The translations under genes were made by a program, and so were the position numbers. Under the pieces are notes generated by a model. That model did no database searches, was not told where the DNA came from, and worked only from the letters and a program-made list of their open reading frames with translations. Source: Acidimicrobiia bacterium (GTDB lineage Bacteria; Actinomycetota; Acidimicrobiia; Acidimicrobiales; AC-14). From it: a DNA stretch of 5,765 nt. Below are positions 1 through 5,765 of the stretch, one piece after another; within the stretch, counting starts at the first letter, position 1; each line of letters opens with the position of its first letter. The DNA lies in NCBI GenBank assembly GCA_019244985.1, contig JAFASB010000504.1, positions 1-5,765 of the forward strand, given 5' to 3'.

Positions 1-850
1 CCTGGGCACAGGCCTCGCACTCCAGCTCGAGGGTGGCGTGGGCGATCCCGAACCGGGGCCCGATGGTGCTCCTGACGCGATCGCCCACCACCTGAGCCTC
101 CTCGAGCGTGGGGTGACCGGAGAGCACGAGGTGCGCTGACAGGGCCCGCACCTCCGACGACAGGCTCCACGCGTGGATGTCGTGTACGGCGTCCACACCC
201 TCCACGGCGGTGATCGCCGAGGCGAGCTCGTCGAGCTCGAGCCCGGCGGGCGTCGACTCGAGGAGCACGTCCGCCGTCTGCTTCAGCAGACGCACGGCCC
301 GGATGGCGATGACGAGCGCGATGGCGATCGACACCGCTGGGTCGAGCCATTCGAGGCCGCCAGTCACGAGGATCACGGCGCCGGACACCGCGACGCCGGT
401 GTTGGCCGCGGCGTCGCCCACGCTGTCGAGCATGACGGCACGCATGTTGAGGTCGTCGTCACCCCCGAGAACGAGTGCGGCGCCGATGTTGACGAGGGCG
501 GCGATGCCCGCCACCACGAGCATGGGGCCGCCGTGGACGGTCGGCGTGTGCTGGAGCCTTCGTATGCCCTCGACGACGATGACCACGGATACGACGAGGA
601 TGGCCGCCGCATTGGTCTGGGCGGCGAGGATCGTCGAGCGGTGGTAACCGAAGGACCGCTGGGCCGTTGGCGACCGACGGGCCAGACGCACGGCGACCAG
701 CGACAGCAGGACCGCGGCCACGTCGGTGACCGTGTCGCCCGCAGCCGCGAACAGCCCCAGCGAGTGGGCCACGAAGCCGACGACGACCAGGGCGACCGCC
801 AGGGCGACGTTGAGCGTCAGCACCAGCCGCAGGCGCAACTCTCGGGTCAC
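1..850 (-). CDS. Cation diffusion facilitator (CDF) metal transporter, 3' end beyond window
   Basis: Inner-membrane divalent-metal/proton antiporter that exports metal from the cytoplasm. 283 codons are visible and no stop is reached; family proteins end near here, so little is missing. The transmembrane part is about residues 8-185. It is followed by a cytoplasmic ferredoxin-like domain (about 195-280) with the family signature VHDIHAWSLSS at 222-232, His240, and a cysteine pair near the end (ECEAC). Predicted site residues are D39/D43 in TM2 and D142/D146 in TM5. Most Zn/Cd members have HxxxD in one or both helices, so the substrate may be Mn2+ or Fe2+ rather than Zn2+; this is inference. 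The loop between TM4 and TM5 is short, with DDD and no histidine-rich stretch. The GTG start lies 19 bases after the metallopeptidase stop and has only a weak AGG close to it. An in-frame TTG at 880-878 would add ten residues and overlap the upstream gene. Family call is secure; the metal is not. Confidence 0.94.
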   Translation of the reverse strand, partial: MTRELRLRLVLTLNVALAVALVVVGFVAHSLGLFAAAGDTVTDVAAVLLSLVAVRLARRSPTAQRSFGYHRSTILAAQTNAAAILVVSVVIVVEGIRRLQHTPTVHGGPMLVVAGIAALVNIGAALVLGGDDDLNMRAVMLDSVGDAAANTGVAVSGAVILVTGGLEWLDPAVSIAIALVIAIRAVRLLKQTADVLLESTPAGLELDELASAITAVEGVDAVHDIHAWSLSSEVRALSAHLVLSGHPTLEEAQVVGDRVRSTIGPRFGIAHATLELECEACAQ

Positions 851-869
851 GCCTACAAGGGTACGGCCG

Positions 870-1211
870 TCACCAGCCAAGCTCTCGCAGGCGGCGGTCG
901 CCGATCCCGAAGTGGTGGCCGACTTCGTGGATCACCGTGCGCCGGACCTGGTCGACGACTTCCTCTTCGGTGTTGCAGATGGCGCAGATCGTGCGGCGGT
1001 AGATCGAGATGCGGTCGGGCAGGGTGCCGAAGTAGTTGATGCCGCGTGACGTCAACGGCACTCCCTGGTAGAGCCCGAGGAGGTTGGGCTCCGGTGCCCT
1101 CTCCTCCACGAACACGGCGACGTTGTCCATGTACTTCCCCAGCTCCTCGGGGATGCCATCGAGGGCATCGGCCACGAGCTGCTCGAAGCGCTCACGCGGG
1201 ACGTCGATCAT
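870..1211 (-). CDS. Minimal zinc metallopeptidase (zincin_1 / MMP-like, PF06262 type)
   Basis: 113-residue soluble protein with no signal peptide or membrane segment, so probably cytoplasmic. Residues 95-105 read HEVGHHFGIGD, that is HExxHxxGxxD. His95, His99 and Asp105 would bind zinc and Glu96 would be the catalytic base. This signature and the short length match the minimal MMP-like family (structures known from Thermus TTHA0227 and Acidothermus Acel_2062), whose physiological substrates are, to my knowledge, unestablished. The N-terminal half has the usual helix (ERFEQLVADALDGIPEEL), then a conserved strand region (PNLLGLYQGVPLT) and the segment LPDRISIYRR before the metal helix. The ATG overlaps the stop of the LigD-like gene in ATGA. 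No Shine-Dalgarno sequence is visible upstream, so translation probably depends on reinitiation. The reading frame stays open far upstream, but that part is an arginine-rich shadow of the neighbour, and the start at 1211 gives the normal family length. Family certain, substrate unknown. Confidence 0.92.
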   Translation of the reverse strand: MIDVPRERFEQLVADALDGIPEELGKYMDNVAVFVEERAPEPNLLGLYQGVPLTSRGINYFGTLPDRISIYRRTICAICNTEEEVVDQVRRTVIHEVGHHFGIGDRRLRELGW

Positions 1212-2332
1212 CGGTCGGCGGCGACGAGTACCCAGTCGCCACTGCGCTTGCCGGCGGCGTAGCCGCTGTCCAGCCGCTTGGCGACGACGCCGGGAAGTCC
1301 TTGGCCGCCCGCGGCACGCACGAGGGCGGCACCGTCGCCCTTGTGGAAGCTGGGCGTCTGCCAGTTCGCGCCCGACAGCTTGAGCGCCTCGAGATGCTTG
1401 CGCCGCTCCGTGTAGGGCAGGTCGGTCGTCATGTGTCCGTCGCAGTAGAGGATGTCGAAGAGCATCACCGCGACGGGATGATCGCGAGCGGCGCGGCGCA
1501 ACGCGGAGTCGCTCTCCAGATCCTGGCGGTCGGGCGGGACGCCGGGCTGCGGCTGGTCGTTGTCGTCGAGGGCGACGAGCTCGCCGTCGAGCACCACTTC
1601 CGTCGATCCCACGGCGCGCCCGAGGCGCGTCAGCTCTGGGTAGCGGTCGCTGACGTTGGTCCCGTCTGCATCGTCGACCTCGATGCGCCCGCCCTCGACG
1701 TAGATGAGCACCCGCCGACCGCCCCACGCGATCTCGAAGCCGAAGTCGCCATCGTCCTTTGGAAGGGTGCCTTTCTTGGCGAGCATCGGGCGCAGTCCGC
1801 TCGGGAACGGCTCGCGCGTGGGATCCTGCGGCGGATCCATGCGGTGCATGAGCCACTGCTTGCCCCGTGTCTTGATCAGCACATAACGACCCTGCACGCG
1901 TTCGCCGTGCAGTGTGAACTTCACCTCCCGGGCGTCCCATTTTTCGAGCTCGTACCAGCCCTGGTCCCAGACCTTGACCGTGCCCCCGCCGTACTCCCCC
2001 TTGGGGATCTCACCCGCGAAGTCGATGTAGGAGAGCGGGTGGTCCTCGGTCTGCACGGCGAGGTGGTTGACCTTCGGGTCGGGCGGAATGCCCTTCGGCA
2101 CCGCCCATGAAGGCAGGACGCCGTCGCGCTCGAGCCTGAAGTCCCAGTGCAGCGCCGTGGCGTGGTGCTCCTGGACGACGAAGCGAGGGTGGTCGGATTC
2201 GGGGAGCTGGACCTCGGGCGACGGTTCCGGCGTGATCTCGAAGTCGCGCTTGGCCCGATAGGTGGCGAGCGGTTCACCGGCCTTCTTCGCCTTCGCTGCC
2301 TTCTGTGCCCGGGTCGACTTCTTGGCCGGCAT
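1208..2332 (-). CDS. LigD-like protein: intact 3'-phosphoesterase domain plus degenerate ATP-dependent ligase domain without OB-fold
   Basis: 374 residues. A lysine/alanine-rich tail (1-20) precedes the PE domain (about 22-165), which opens with the typical YRAKRDFEITPEP. In bacterial NHEJ the PE domain of LigD removes 3'-phosphates and 3'-ribonucleotides from DNA ends using Mn2+. The residues needed in Pseudomonas LigD (H42, H48, D50, R52, H84, Y88) match H56, H62, D64, R66, H98 and Y102 here at identical spacing. Residues about 178-374 have the ligase nucleotidyltransferase fold pattern (LRPMLA at 180-185, VVLDGELVALD at 246-256, FDILYCDG at 292-299, GVVAKRLDS at 348-356). The catalytic motifs, however, are broken: motif I KxDG is A202-W-G204-G, the motif Ia Arg is A222, the motif IV Glu is P347, and the motif V lysines are L369 and A371. 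The protein stops three residues past motif V, so there is no OB-fold. Likely an active end-processing nuclease/phosphatase with a non-ligating partner domain. No POL domain or Ku gene is in the window. The start lies 13 bases after the antiporter stop, with only GGGG placed too close (3 bases) as a ribosome site; coupling is likely. Confidence 0.9.
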   Translation of the reverse strand: MPAKKSTRAQKAAKAKKAGEPLATYRAKRDFEITPEPSPEVQLPESDHPRFVVQEHHATALHWDFRLERDGVLPSWAVPKGIPPDPKVNHLAVQTEDHPLSYIDFAGEIPKGEYGGGTVKVWDQGWYELEKWDAREVKFTLHGERVQGRYVLIKTRGKQWLMHRMDPPQDPTREPFPSGLRPMLAKKGTLPKDDGDFGFEIAWGGRRVLIYVEGGRIEVDDADGTNVSDRYPELTRLGRAVGSTEVVLDGELVALDDNDQPQPGVPPDRQDLESDSALRRAARDHPVAVMLFDILYCDGHMTTDLPYTERRKHLEALKLSGANWQTPSFHKGDGAALVRAAGGQGLPGVVAKRLDSGYAAGKRSGDWVLVAADR

Positions 2333-2345
2333 CGACCCCAGCTTG

Positions 2346-4736
2346 TCAGCCCGTCAGGGCTTCGACTGCCTCGTCCGCGGTCGAGGGCGCGTCCTCGTCG
2401 AGCCACTCCCGCTGGCGGCGGAGCCACCGGCTCGGACCGCGCTGGCCGGGCTGGCCCTGGCGGCGGACGACGAGCACCGGTGCCGACGCCCGGGCGGCCA
2501 TCGACTCGCGCAGCACGCCGAGTGACTGCTGGTCTTTCACCCACCTGTCGCTGACACCCAGTACCACGAGGTCGGCTTCCTTGGCCTCCTCCACGAGCTT
2601 GCCGGTCACGTCGCCGGCGACGGGTGCGGCGACGGTCCACACGCCCGTGTTCTCGTAGGCCTGGGCGGCCCGCTCGCTCAGTTCGTGCGCCGCGCCTTCG
2701 CCGTCGTCCCGCCCGACGAGCTTGATCGTGGCCCGACTGGCCTCGGCCAGACGCAGGGCCAGGTCCAGGGCGCCCTCTTCGTGGAAGCCGCCGCCGAACG
2801 GCACCGCGATCTCGGCGCCCGCCTTGAGACCGACGCCCTGACGGGCCGGATCGATGAGCACGGCGACATCGCTGTCGGCCTCGCGCAGGATGTGCCCGAC
2901 GGTGCCGCCGAGGAGGCGCCGGGCGAACGGGGCCTGGCGCCAGAACATCAGGACCAGATTGGGCTGGCGCTCACTGGCCACGCGCACGACGGTCTCGCCC
3001 GGCGACCCGGGGATGGCGAGCGGGATCGCCGTCGCGCCCGCGCCCTCCACCATCTGGACGAGCGGGCGAATGCCTTCCATGGCCTTGGCGACGCTCGACT
3101 CGGTGCCGAGGTGGCCCGAGCGGTAGGCCGACCCGGGCAAGCGGACAGGCCGGAGCAGGATCAGCTCGGCGTCCTCCTCGCGGTCGCGGGCCAGGCGCAG
3201 GGCCATGTGCACCAGCTGGTGCCCCTCGGCCGCGCTCGCGATGGGGATGAGCACGCGCCACTTGCGCGGGCCTTCTTCTTCGTCCTCGCCCGACTCCTCG
3301 GCGACCATGCGTTCCAGCTCGTGGCGGGGATACACCAGCGACAGCAGCGGCGTCGTCATGAAGGTCGTGAGCACCGCCATGATGACGAGCATGGCGAACA
3401 GCGTCGGAGGGATGACGCCGAGGTCGAGCCCGATGTTGAGGATGATGAGCTCGGTCAGGCCGCGGGTGTTCATCAGGATCCCGACGGCCAGCGACTCACG
3501 CCACTCCAGGCCCACCGCCTTCGCGGCGGCCGTCGACCCACCCCATTTGCCGAGCACGGCGATGAAGAGGATCAAGCCGCAGAACAGCCACAGCTTGGGG
3601 TCGCCGCCGATCAGGCCGATCTGCGTCCGCAGGCCGGTGTAGGCGAAGAACAGCGGCAGCAGGAAGACGGCGACGAAGTCCTCGAGCTTGCCCACGAGCT
3701 CACGGATGAACTCAGAGCGCTGGGGCATCACGGCGCCGAACAGGAAAGCGCCGAAGATGGCGTGGATGCCGATGCGGTCGGTGGCGATGGCGCTCAGCAG
3801 CACGCCGCCGAACACCACGGCCAGCACCGCCCCGCTCAGCTGTCCGTGCTCCTCGTGGTACGTCGCCAGCCGCGCCATCAGCGGCCGCACCACGAAGATC
3901 ATGAAGGCGATGAAGAGGATCGAGAGACCGATCGTCAGAAGCGCCGCCGACATGCCCGAGGCGCGTGCCACCGTGACAACGACAGCGAGGATGCACCAGG
4001 CGGTGACGTCGTCCACCGCCGCGCACGTGAGCGTCACCGCGCCGAGTCGTGTCTTGTAGAGGCCGCGCTCGGTGAGGATGCGCGCCAGCACCGGGAAGGC
4101 GGTGATGCTCATCGAAGCCCCGAGGAACAGCGCAAAAGGCGTGAACTTGCCGCTCGACGAACCCAGCTGGCTGAACAGGACCAGCGCCGATCCGATGCCG
4201 AGAAGGAACGGGAAGACGATGCTGACGTGGCTGACCAGTGCGGCCGCATGTCCGCGCCCGCGTATGAGGCGCATGTCGAGCTCGAGGCCGATGAGGAACA
4301 TGAAGAAGATCAGGCCGACGTTCGCGAGCATGTCGAGGAACGGCAGCACCTTCGGCGAGAACAGATACGACGTCGCCTGCGGCCATGCGGCGCCGAGCAC
4401 CGACGGTCCGAGCAGGATGCCGGCCGCGATCTCCCCGACGACCTGCGGCTGGTTGATGCGCTTGAACAGCGCGCCGACGGCGCGGGAAACGACGATCACG
4501 ACGAGTGCGGCCAGCAGCAGCCGCCAGAAGATCTGCTCGCTCGCCTGGGTCGACCCGATGGCGCCCTTCTCGGCCTTCGGCGCGTGGATATGGCGCCCGG
4601 CCGTGATCACGAGTTCGATCAGCACGAGGGCCACAGCGAGCAGGCCGCCGTAAAGCAGCGCCACCTTTCCGCGGCTGGTGCTACCGAACCCCTCGCCAGC
4701 GCGGTGCTCCGTGCCCGGCTGGGCATCCCCGGTCAT
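2346..4736 (-). CDS. CPA2-family cation:proton antiporter with two C-terminal universal-stress-like domains
   Basis: 796-residue membrane protein exchanging a monovalent cation (Na+ or K+) for protons. An extra N-terminal membrane helix (about 24-44) and a hydrophilic loop precede the antiporter core (about 70-470, roughly 12 hydrophobic segments). The core carries the Kef/CHX-type motifs PQVVGEIAAGILLGPS (97-112), SITAFPVLARILTERGL (210-226) and LMNTRGLTELIILNIG (421-436). The ion-site pair is D242-D243 in CAAVDDVTAW; in related antiporters a double aspartate goes with electrogenic exchange. After an acidic linker (480-488) come two USP-like alpha/beta domains, about 492-629 and 640-758. The usual ATP loop GxxGx9G(S/T) is incomplete in both: FWRQ replaces the GxxG part in the first, which keeps GGT at 610-612, and only scattered glycines remain in the second. 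The soluble part probably regulates transport, by ligand or protein contact. ATG start with AAGGG seven bases upstream. Subfamily substrate cannot be told from sequence. Confidence 0.94.
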   Translation of the reverse strand: MTGDAQPGTEHRAGEGFGSTSRGKVALLYGGLLAVALVLIELVITAGRHIHAPKAEKGAIGSTQASEQIFWRLLLAALVVIVVSRAVGALFKRINQPQVVGEIAAGILLGPSVLGAAWPQATSYLFSPKVLPFLDMLANVGLIFFMFLIGLELDMRLIRGRGHAAALVSHVSIVFPFLLGIGSALVLFSQLGSSSGKFTPFALFLGASMSITAFPVLARILTERGLYKTRLGAVTLTCAAVDDVTAWCILAVVVTVARASGMSAALLTIGLSILFIAFMIFVVRPLMARLATYHEEHGQLSGAVLAVVFGGVLLSAIATDRIGIHAIFGAFLFGAVMPQRSEFIRELVGKLEDFVAVFLLPLFFAYTGLRTQIGLIGGDPKLWLFCGLILFIAVLGKWGGSTAAAKAVGLEWRESLAVGILMNTRGLTELIILNIGLDLGVIPPTLFAMLVIMAVLTTFMTTPLLSLVYPRHELERMVAEESGEDEEEGPRKWRVLIPIASAAEGHQLVHMALRLARDREEDAELILLRPVRLPGSAYRSGHLGTESSVAKAMEGIRPLVQMVEGAGATAIPLAIPGSPGETVVRVASERQPNLVLMFWRQAPFARRLLGGTVGHILREADSDVAVLIDPARQGVGLKAGAEIAVPFGGGFHEEGALDLALRLAEASRATIKLVGRDDGEGAAHELSERAAQAYENTGVWTVAAPVAGDVTGKLVEEAKEADLVVLGVSDRWVKDQQSLGVLRESMAARASAPVLVVRRQGQPGQRGPSRWLRRQREWLDEDAPSTADEAVEALTG

Positions 4737-4743
4737 GCCGGGA

Positions 4744-4748
4744 CCCTT
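4744..4748 (-). promoter_or_regulatory. Ribosome binding site of the antiporter gene
   Basis: AAGGG on the minus strand within GTAAGGG, seven bases before the ATG at 4736. It supports that ATG over internal alternatives and suggests the gene is translated independently of the one before it. The whole spacer to the preceding stop is only 39 bases. Confidence 0.6.
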
Positions 4749-4775
4749 ACCCCCGGGTTGCGCGAATCGAACCCC

Positions 4776-5678
4776 TTATGCGCCCTTGTGAAGGAGATAC
4801 CGGAGGGCGCCCTCGAGCTCGGGGTGACGGAACTGGTAACCGTTCGTCTGCAGCTTGGCCGGCGCCACGCGTTGACCGCCGAGAAACATCTCGTCGACGG
4901 CCTCGCTCCCGAACATCGCCTTGAGCGCGAACGTCGGCGTCGGCAGGAGCGTCGGACGCCGCAGGACGCGGTTCAGGGTGCGCGTGAACTGCTCGTTGGT
5001 TACAGGGTTCGGCGCCGTGAGGTTCAGCGGTCCCCGGACCCCGTCGTTGTCGAGGGCGTAGAGAATGGCGCCGACCTCGTCGTCGATGGTGATCCAGCTC
5101 CACCACTGCCGGCCGTTGCCGATGCGGCCGCCGAGCCCGAGCTTGAACGGAAGCAACGCCTGCTTGAGGGCGCCGCCGTCGGGACTCAACACCAGCCCCG
5201 TCCGCAGGTGGGCCACGCGGACGCCGGCGTCCTCGGCGGCCTTGGTAACCGCCTCCCACTGCACGCAGACCTCGGCCAGGAAGCCCGTGCCCGATTGCGA
5301 GTCCTCGGTGAGCACCTCGTCGCCGCGTAGGCCGTAGTAGCCCATGGCGGACGCCGACGCCATGACCTTGGGCTTGTCGGTCAGGCCGGCGAGGGTCGTC
5401 GAGAGCAGCGTCGTGCCCTTCACCCGACTGTCGAGCACGGCGCGCTTGTGTTCGTCGGTCCAGCGGTGATCTCCGATGCCAACACCGGCGAGGTGGACGA
5501 CGGCGTCCTGACCCTCGAGGGCGCCGGTGTCGATCTGGCCACCTTCGGGATCCCAGCGCGCTTCGCCGGTGCCCGGCTGTCGCCGCACGAGTGTCGTGAC
5601 GTCGTCGCTTCGCGCTCGCAGCGCGGCGACCAGTGCCGTCCCGATGAGTCCGCTGGAGCCGGTGACCACGACCTTCAC
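4776..5678 (-). CDS. TIGR01777-family SDR/epimerase-like protein with C-terminal DUF1731 domain
   Basis: 300 residues, the normal length for this extended-SDR family (relatives include E. coli YfcH). The N-terminal Rossmann fold has the dinucleotide motif TGSSGLIG (6-13), predicting NAD(P) binding. Next come HLAG (62-65), the substrate-side segment SASAMGYYG (108-116), the family-typical FLAEVCVQWE (133-142), LRTGLVLSPDGGAL (158-171) and GLGGRIGNGRQWWSWI (181-196). Residues about 249-297 are the DUF1731 helical cap (FLGGQRVAPAKL, then YQFRHPELEGAL). No signal peptide, so cytoplasmic. The biochemical substrate of bacterial members is not established; plant and cyanobacterial relatives have been linked to cell or plastid division. 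The GTG start has AGGG eight bases upstream and lies 21 bases after the clpP stop; the stop is TAA. Family assignment is firm, function unknown. Confidence 0.95.
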   Translation of the reverse strand: MKVVVTGSSGLIGTALVAALRARSDDVTTLVRRQPGTGEARWDPEGGQIDTGALEGQDAVVHLAGVGIGDHRWTDEHKRAVLDSRVKGTTLLSTTLAGLTDKPKVMASASAMGYYGLRGDEVLTEDSQSGTGFLAEVCVQWEAVTKAAEDAGVRVAHLRTGLVLSPDGGALKQALLPFKLGLGGRIGNGRQWWSWITIDDEVGAILYALDNDGVRGPLNLTAPNPVTNEQFTRTLNRVLRRPTLLPTPTFALKAMFGSEAVDEMFLGGQRVAPAKLQTNGYQFRHPELEGALRYLLHKGA

Positions 5679-5686
5679 GGTCGTGA

Positions 5687-5691
5687 CCCTA
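5687..5691 (-). promoter_or_regulatory. Ribosome binding site of the SDR/epimerase gene
   Basis: TAGGG on the minus strand, with AGGG ending eight bases before the GTG at 5678. This is ideal Shine-Dalgarno spacing and supports GTG as the true start. TAGGGT also resembles an actinobacterial -10 element, but it is too close to the start codon to favour that reading. Confidence 0.55.
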
Positions 5692-5699
5692 CGCGGGTT

Positions 5700-5765
5700 C
5701 TATGCGGTGGTGACCTGCCGGGACCGCTCGATGACCTGGTCGATCATCCCGTAGTCCTTGGCTTC
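5700..5765 (-). CDS. clpP: ATP-dependent Clp protease proteolytic subunit ClpP, C-terminal end only
   Basis: The last 21 codons and TAG stop of a gene entering from the window edge. They read EAKDYGMIDQVIERSRQVTT followed by a final Ala. The pattern E-A-x-x-Y-G-x-I-D-x-V-I is the conserved C-terminal helix-strand region of ClpP, just downstream of the catalytic aspartate region, which is outside the window. ClpP forms the tetradecameric serine-protease chamber fed by ClpX or ClpC in the cytoplasm. Actinobacteria commonly carry two or more clpP genes in tandem, and which paralogue this is cannot be told from 21 residues. The downstream SDR gene begins 21 bases after the stop with no terminator-like hairpin between, so read-through is plausible. 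The short length limits certainty, but the motif is characteristic. Confidence 0.83.
   Translation of the reverse strand, partial: EAKDYGMIDQVIERSRQVTTA

Noticed and set aside
173..1039. A 288-codon plus-strand open frame over the CDF gene.
   Set aside because: Its translation is Asp/His/Gly/Arg-rich shadow sequence, while the minus strand gives a full CDF transporter running off the window edge.
1212..1940. Upstream extension of the metallopeptidase frame to a start at 1940.
   Set aside because: The extra 243 residues are Arg-rich shadow of the LigD-like gene. The family is about 110-130 residues long and the ATG at 1211 fits.
1208..2332. Reading the LigD-like gene as a decaying pseudogene truncated by a frameshift.
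   Set aside because: The frame is continuous, codon style matches its neighbours, the PE domain is intact, the end is at a domain boundary and it is tightly coupled to the next gene. No OB-fold remnant is seen in the downstream sequence, which is fully used by the metallopeptidase.
1921..2640. A 239-codon minus-strand frame across the antiporter/LigD-like junction.
   Set aside because: Arg/Pro/Ser-rich and out of frame with two well-conserved proteins; no independent support.
4755..4774. Short inverted repeat (GGGTT / AACCC, 10-base loop) in the spacer between the SDR and antiporter genes, considered as a terminator.
   Set aside because: Only five base pairs, a large loop and no T-run follow. 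It also lies just ahead of the antiporter ribosome site.
4763..4775. GGGGTTCGATTCG on the minus strand resembles a tRNA T-arm.
   Set aside because: The spacer is only 39 bases and no acceptor, D or anticodon arm can be built around it.
2685..5330. An 881-codon open frame on the plus strand, antisense to the antiporter and SDR genes.
   Set aside because: It is rich in Arg, His, Asp, Glu and Gln with low-complexity runs and has no recognisable domain. This is typical of the complementary frame of GC-rich genes, and the minus strand here encodes clear conserved families.

Overview
The window is very GC-rich, gene-dense bacterial DNA. All six supportable genes lie on the minus strand, so transcription runs from position 5765 towards 1. 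The gene families, the GTG starts, the very short spacers and the pairing of a LigD-type phosphoesterase with a minimal HExxH metallopeptidase suggest a high-GC actinobacterium. That placement is inferred from composition and protein style; no phylogenetic marker is complete here.

In transcription order: (1) the last 21 codons of a ClpP-type protease subunit (5765-5700). (2) A TIGR01777-family SDR/epimerase-like protein with a C-terminal DUF1731 domain (5678-4776). (3) A 796-residue CPA2 cation:proton antiporter with two universal-stress-like domains at its C-terminus (4736-2346). (4) A LigD-like protein with an apparently intact 3'-phosphoesterase (PE) domain fused to a degenerate ATP-dependent ligase core (2332-1208). 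(5) A 113-residue minimal zinc metallopeptidase with the motif HExxHxxGxxD (1211-870). (6) A cation diffusion facilitator (CDF) whose last residues run off the window (850-1).

Spacers are 21, 39 and 13 bases, then a 4-base ATGA overlap, then 19 bases. I see no convincing terminator or promoter between the genes, so a single stress/maintenance-type transcription unit is plausible. There is no gene-free stretch longer than 39 bases, and I see no RNA gene, mobile element, CRISPR array or substantial repeat.

The main point of interest is gene 4. Its PE domain keeps all six metal-site and active-site residues known from Pseudomonas LigD, at exactly conserved spacing. Its ligase half has lost the nucleophilic lysine of motif I (Ala202), the motif I aspartate (Gly204), the motif Ia arginine (Ala222), the motif IV glutamate (Pro347) and both motif V lysines. 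It also ends right after motif V with no OB-fold. It looks like a pseudo-ligase retained as a scaffold or end-binding module, translationally coupled to a tiny metallopeptidase. A secondary point is the CDF transporter's predicted all-aspartate metal site (DxxxD in both TM2 and TM5), which points away from a standard zinc-type site.
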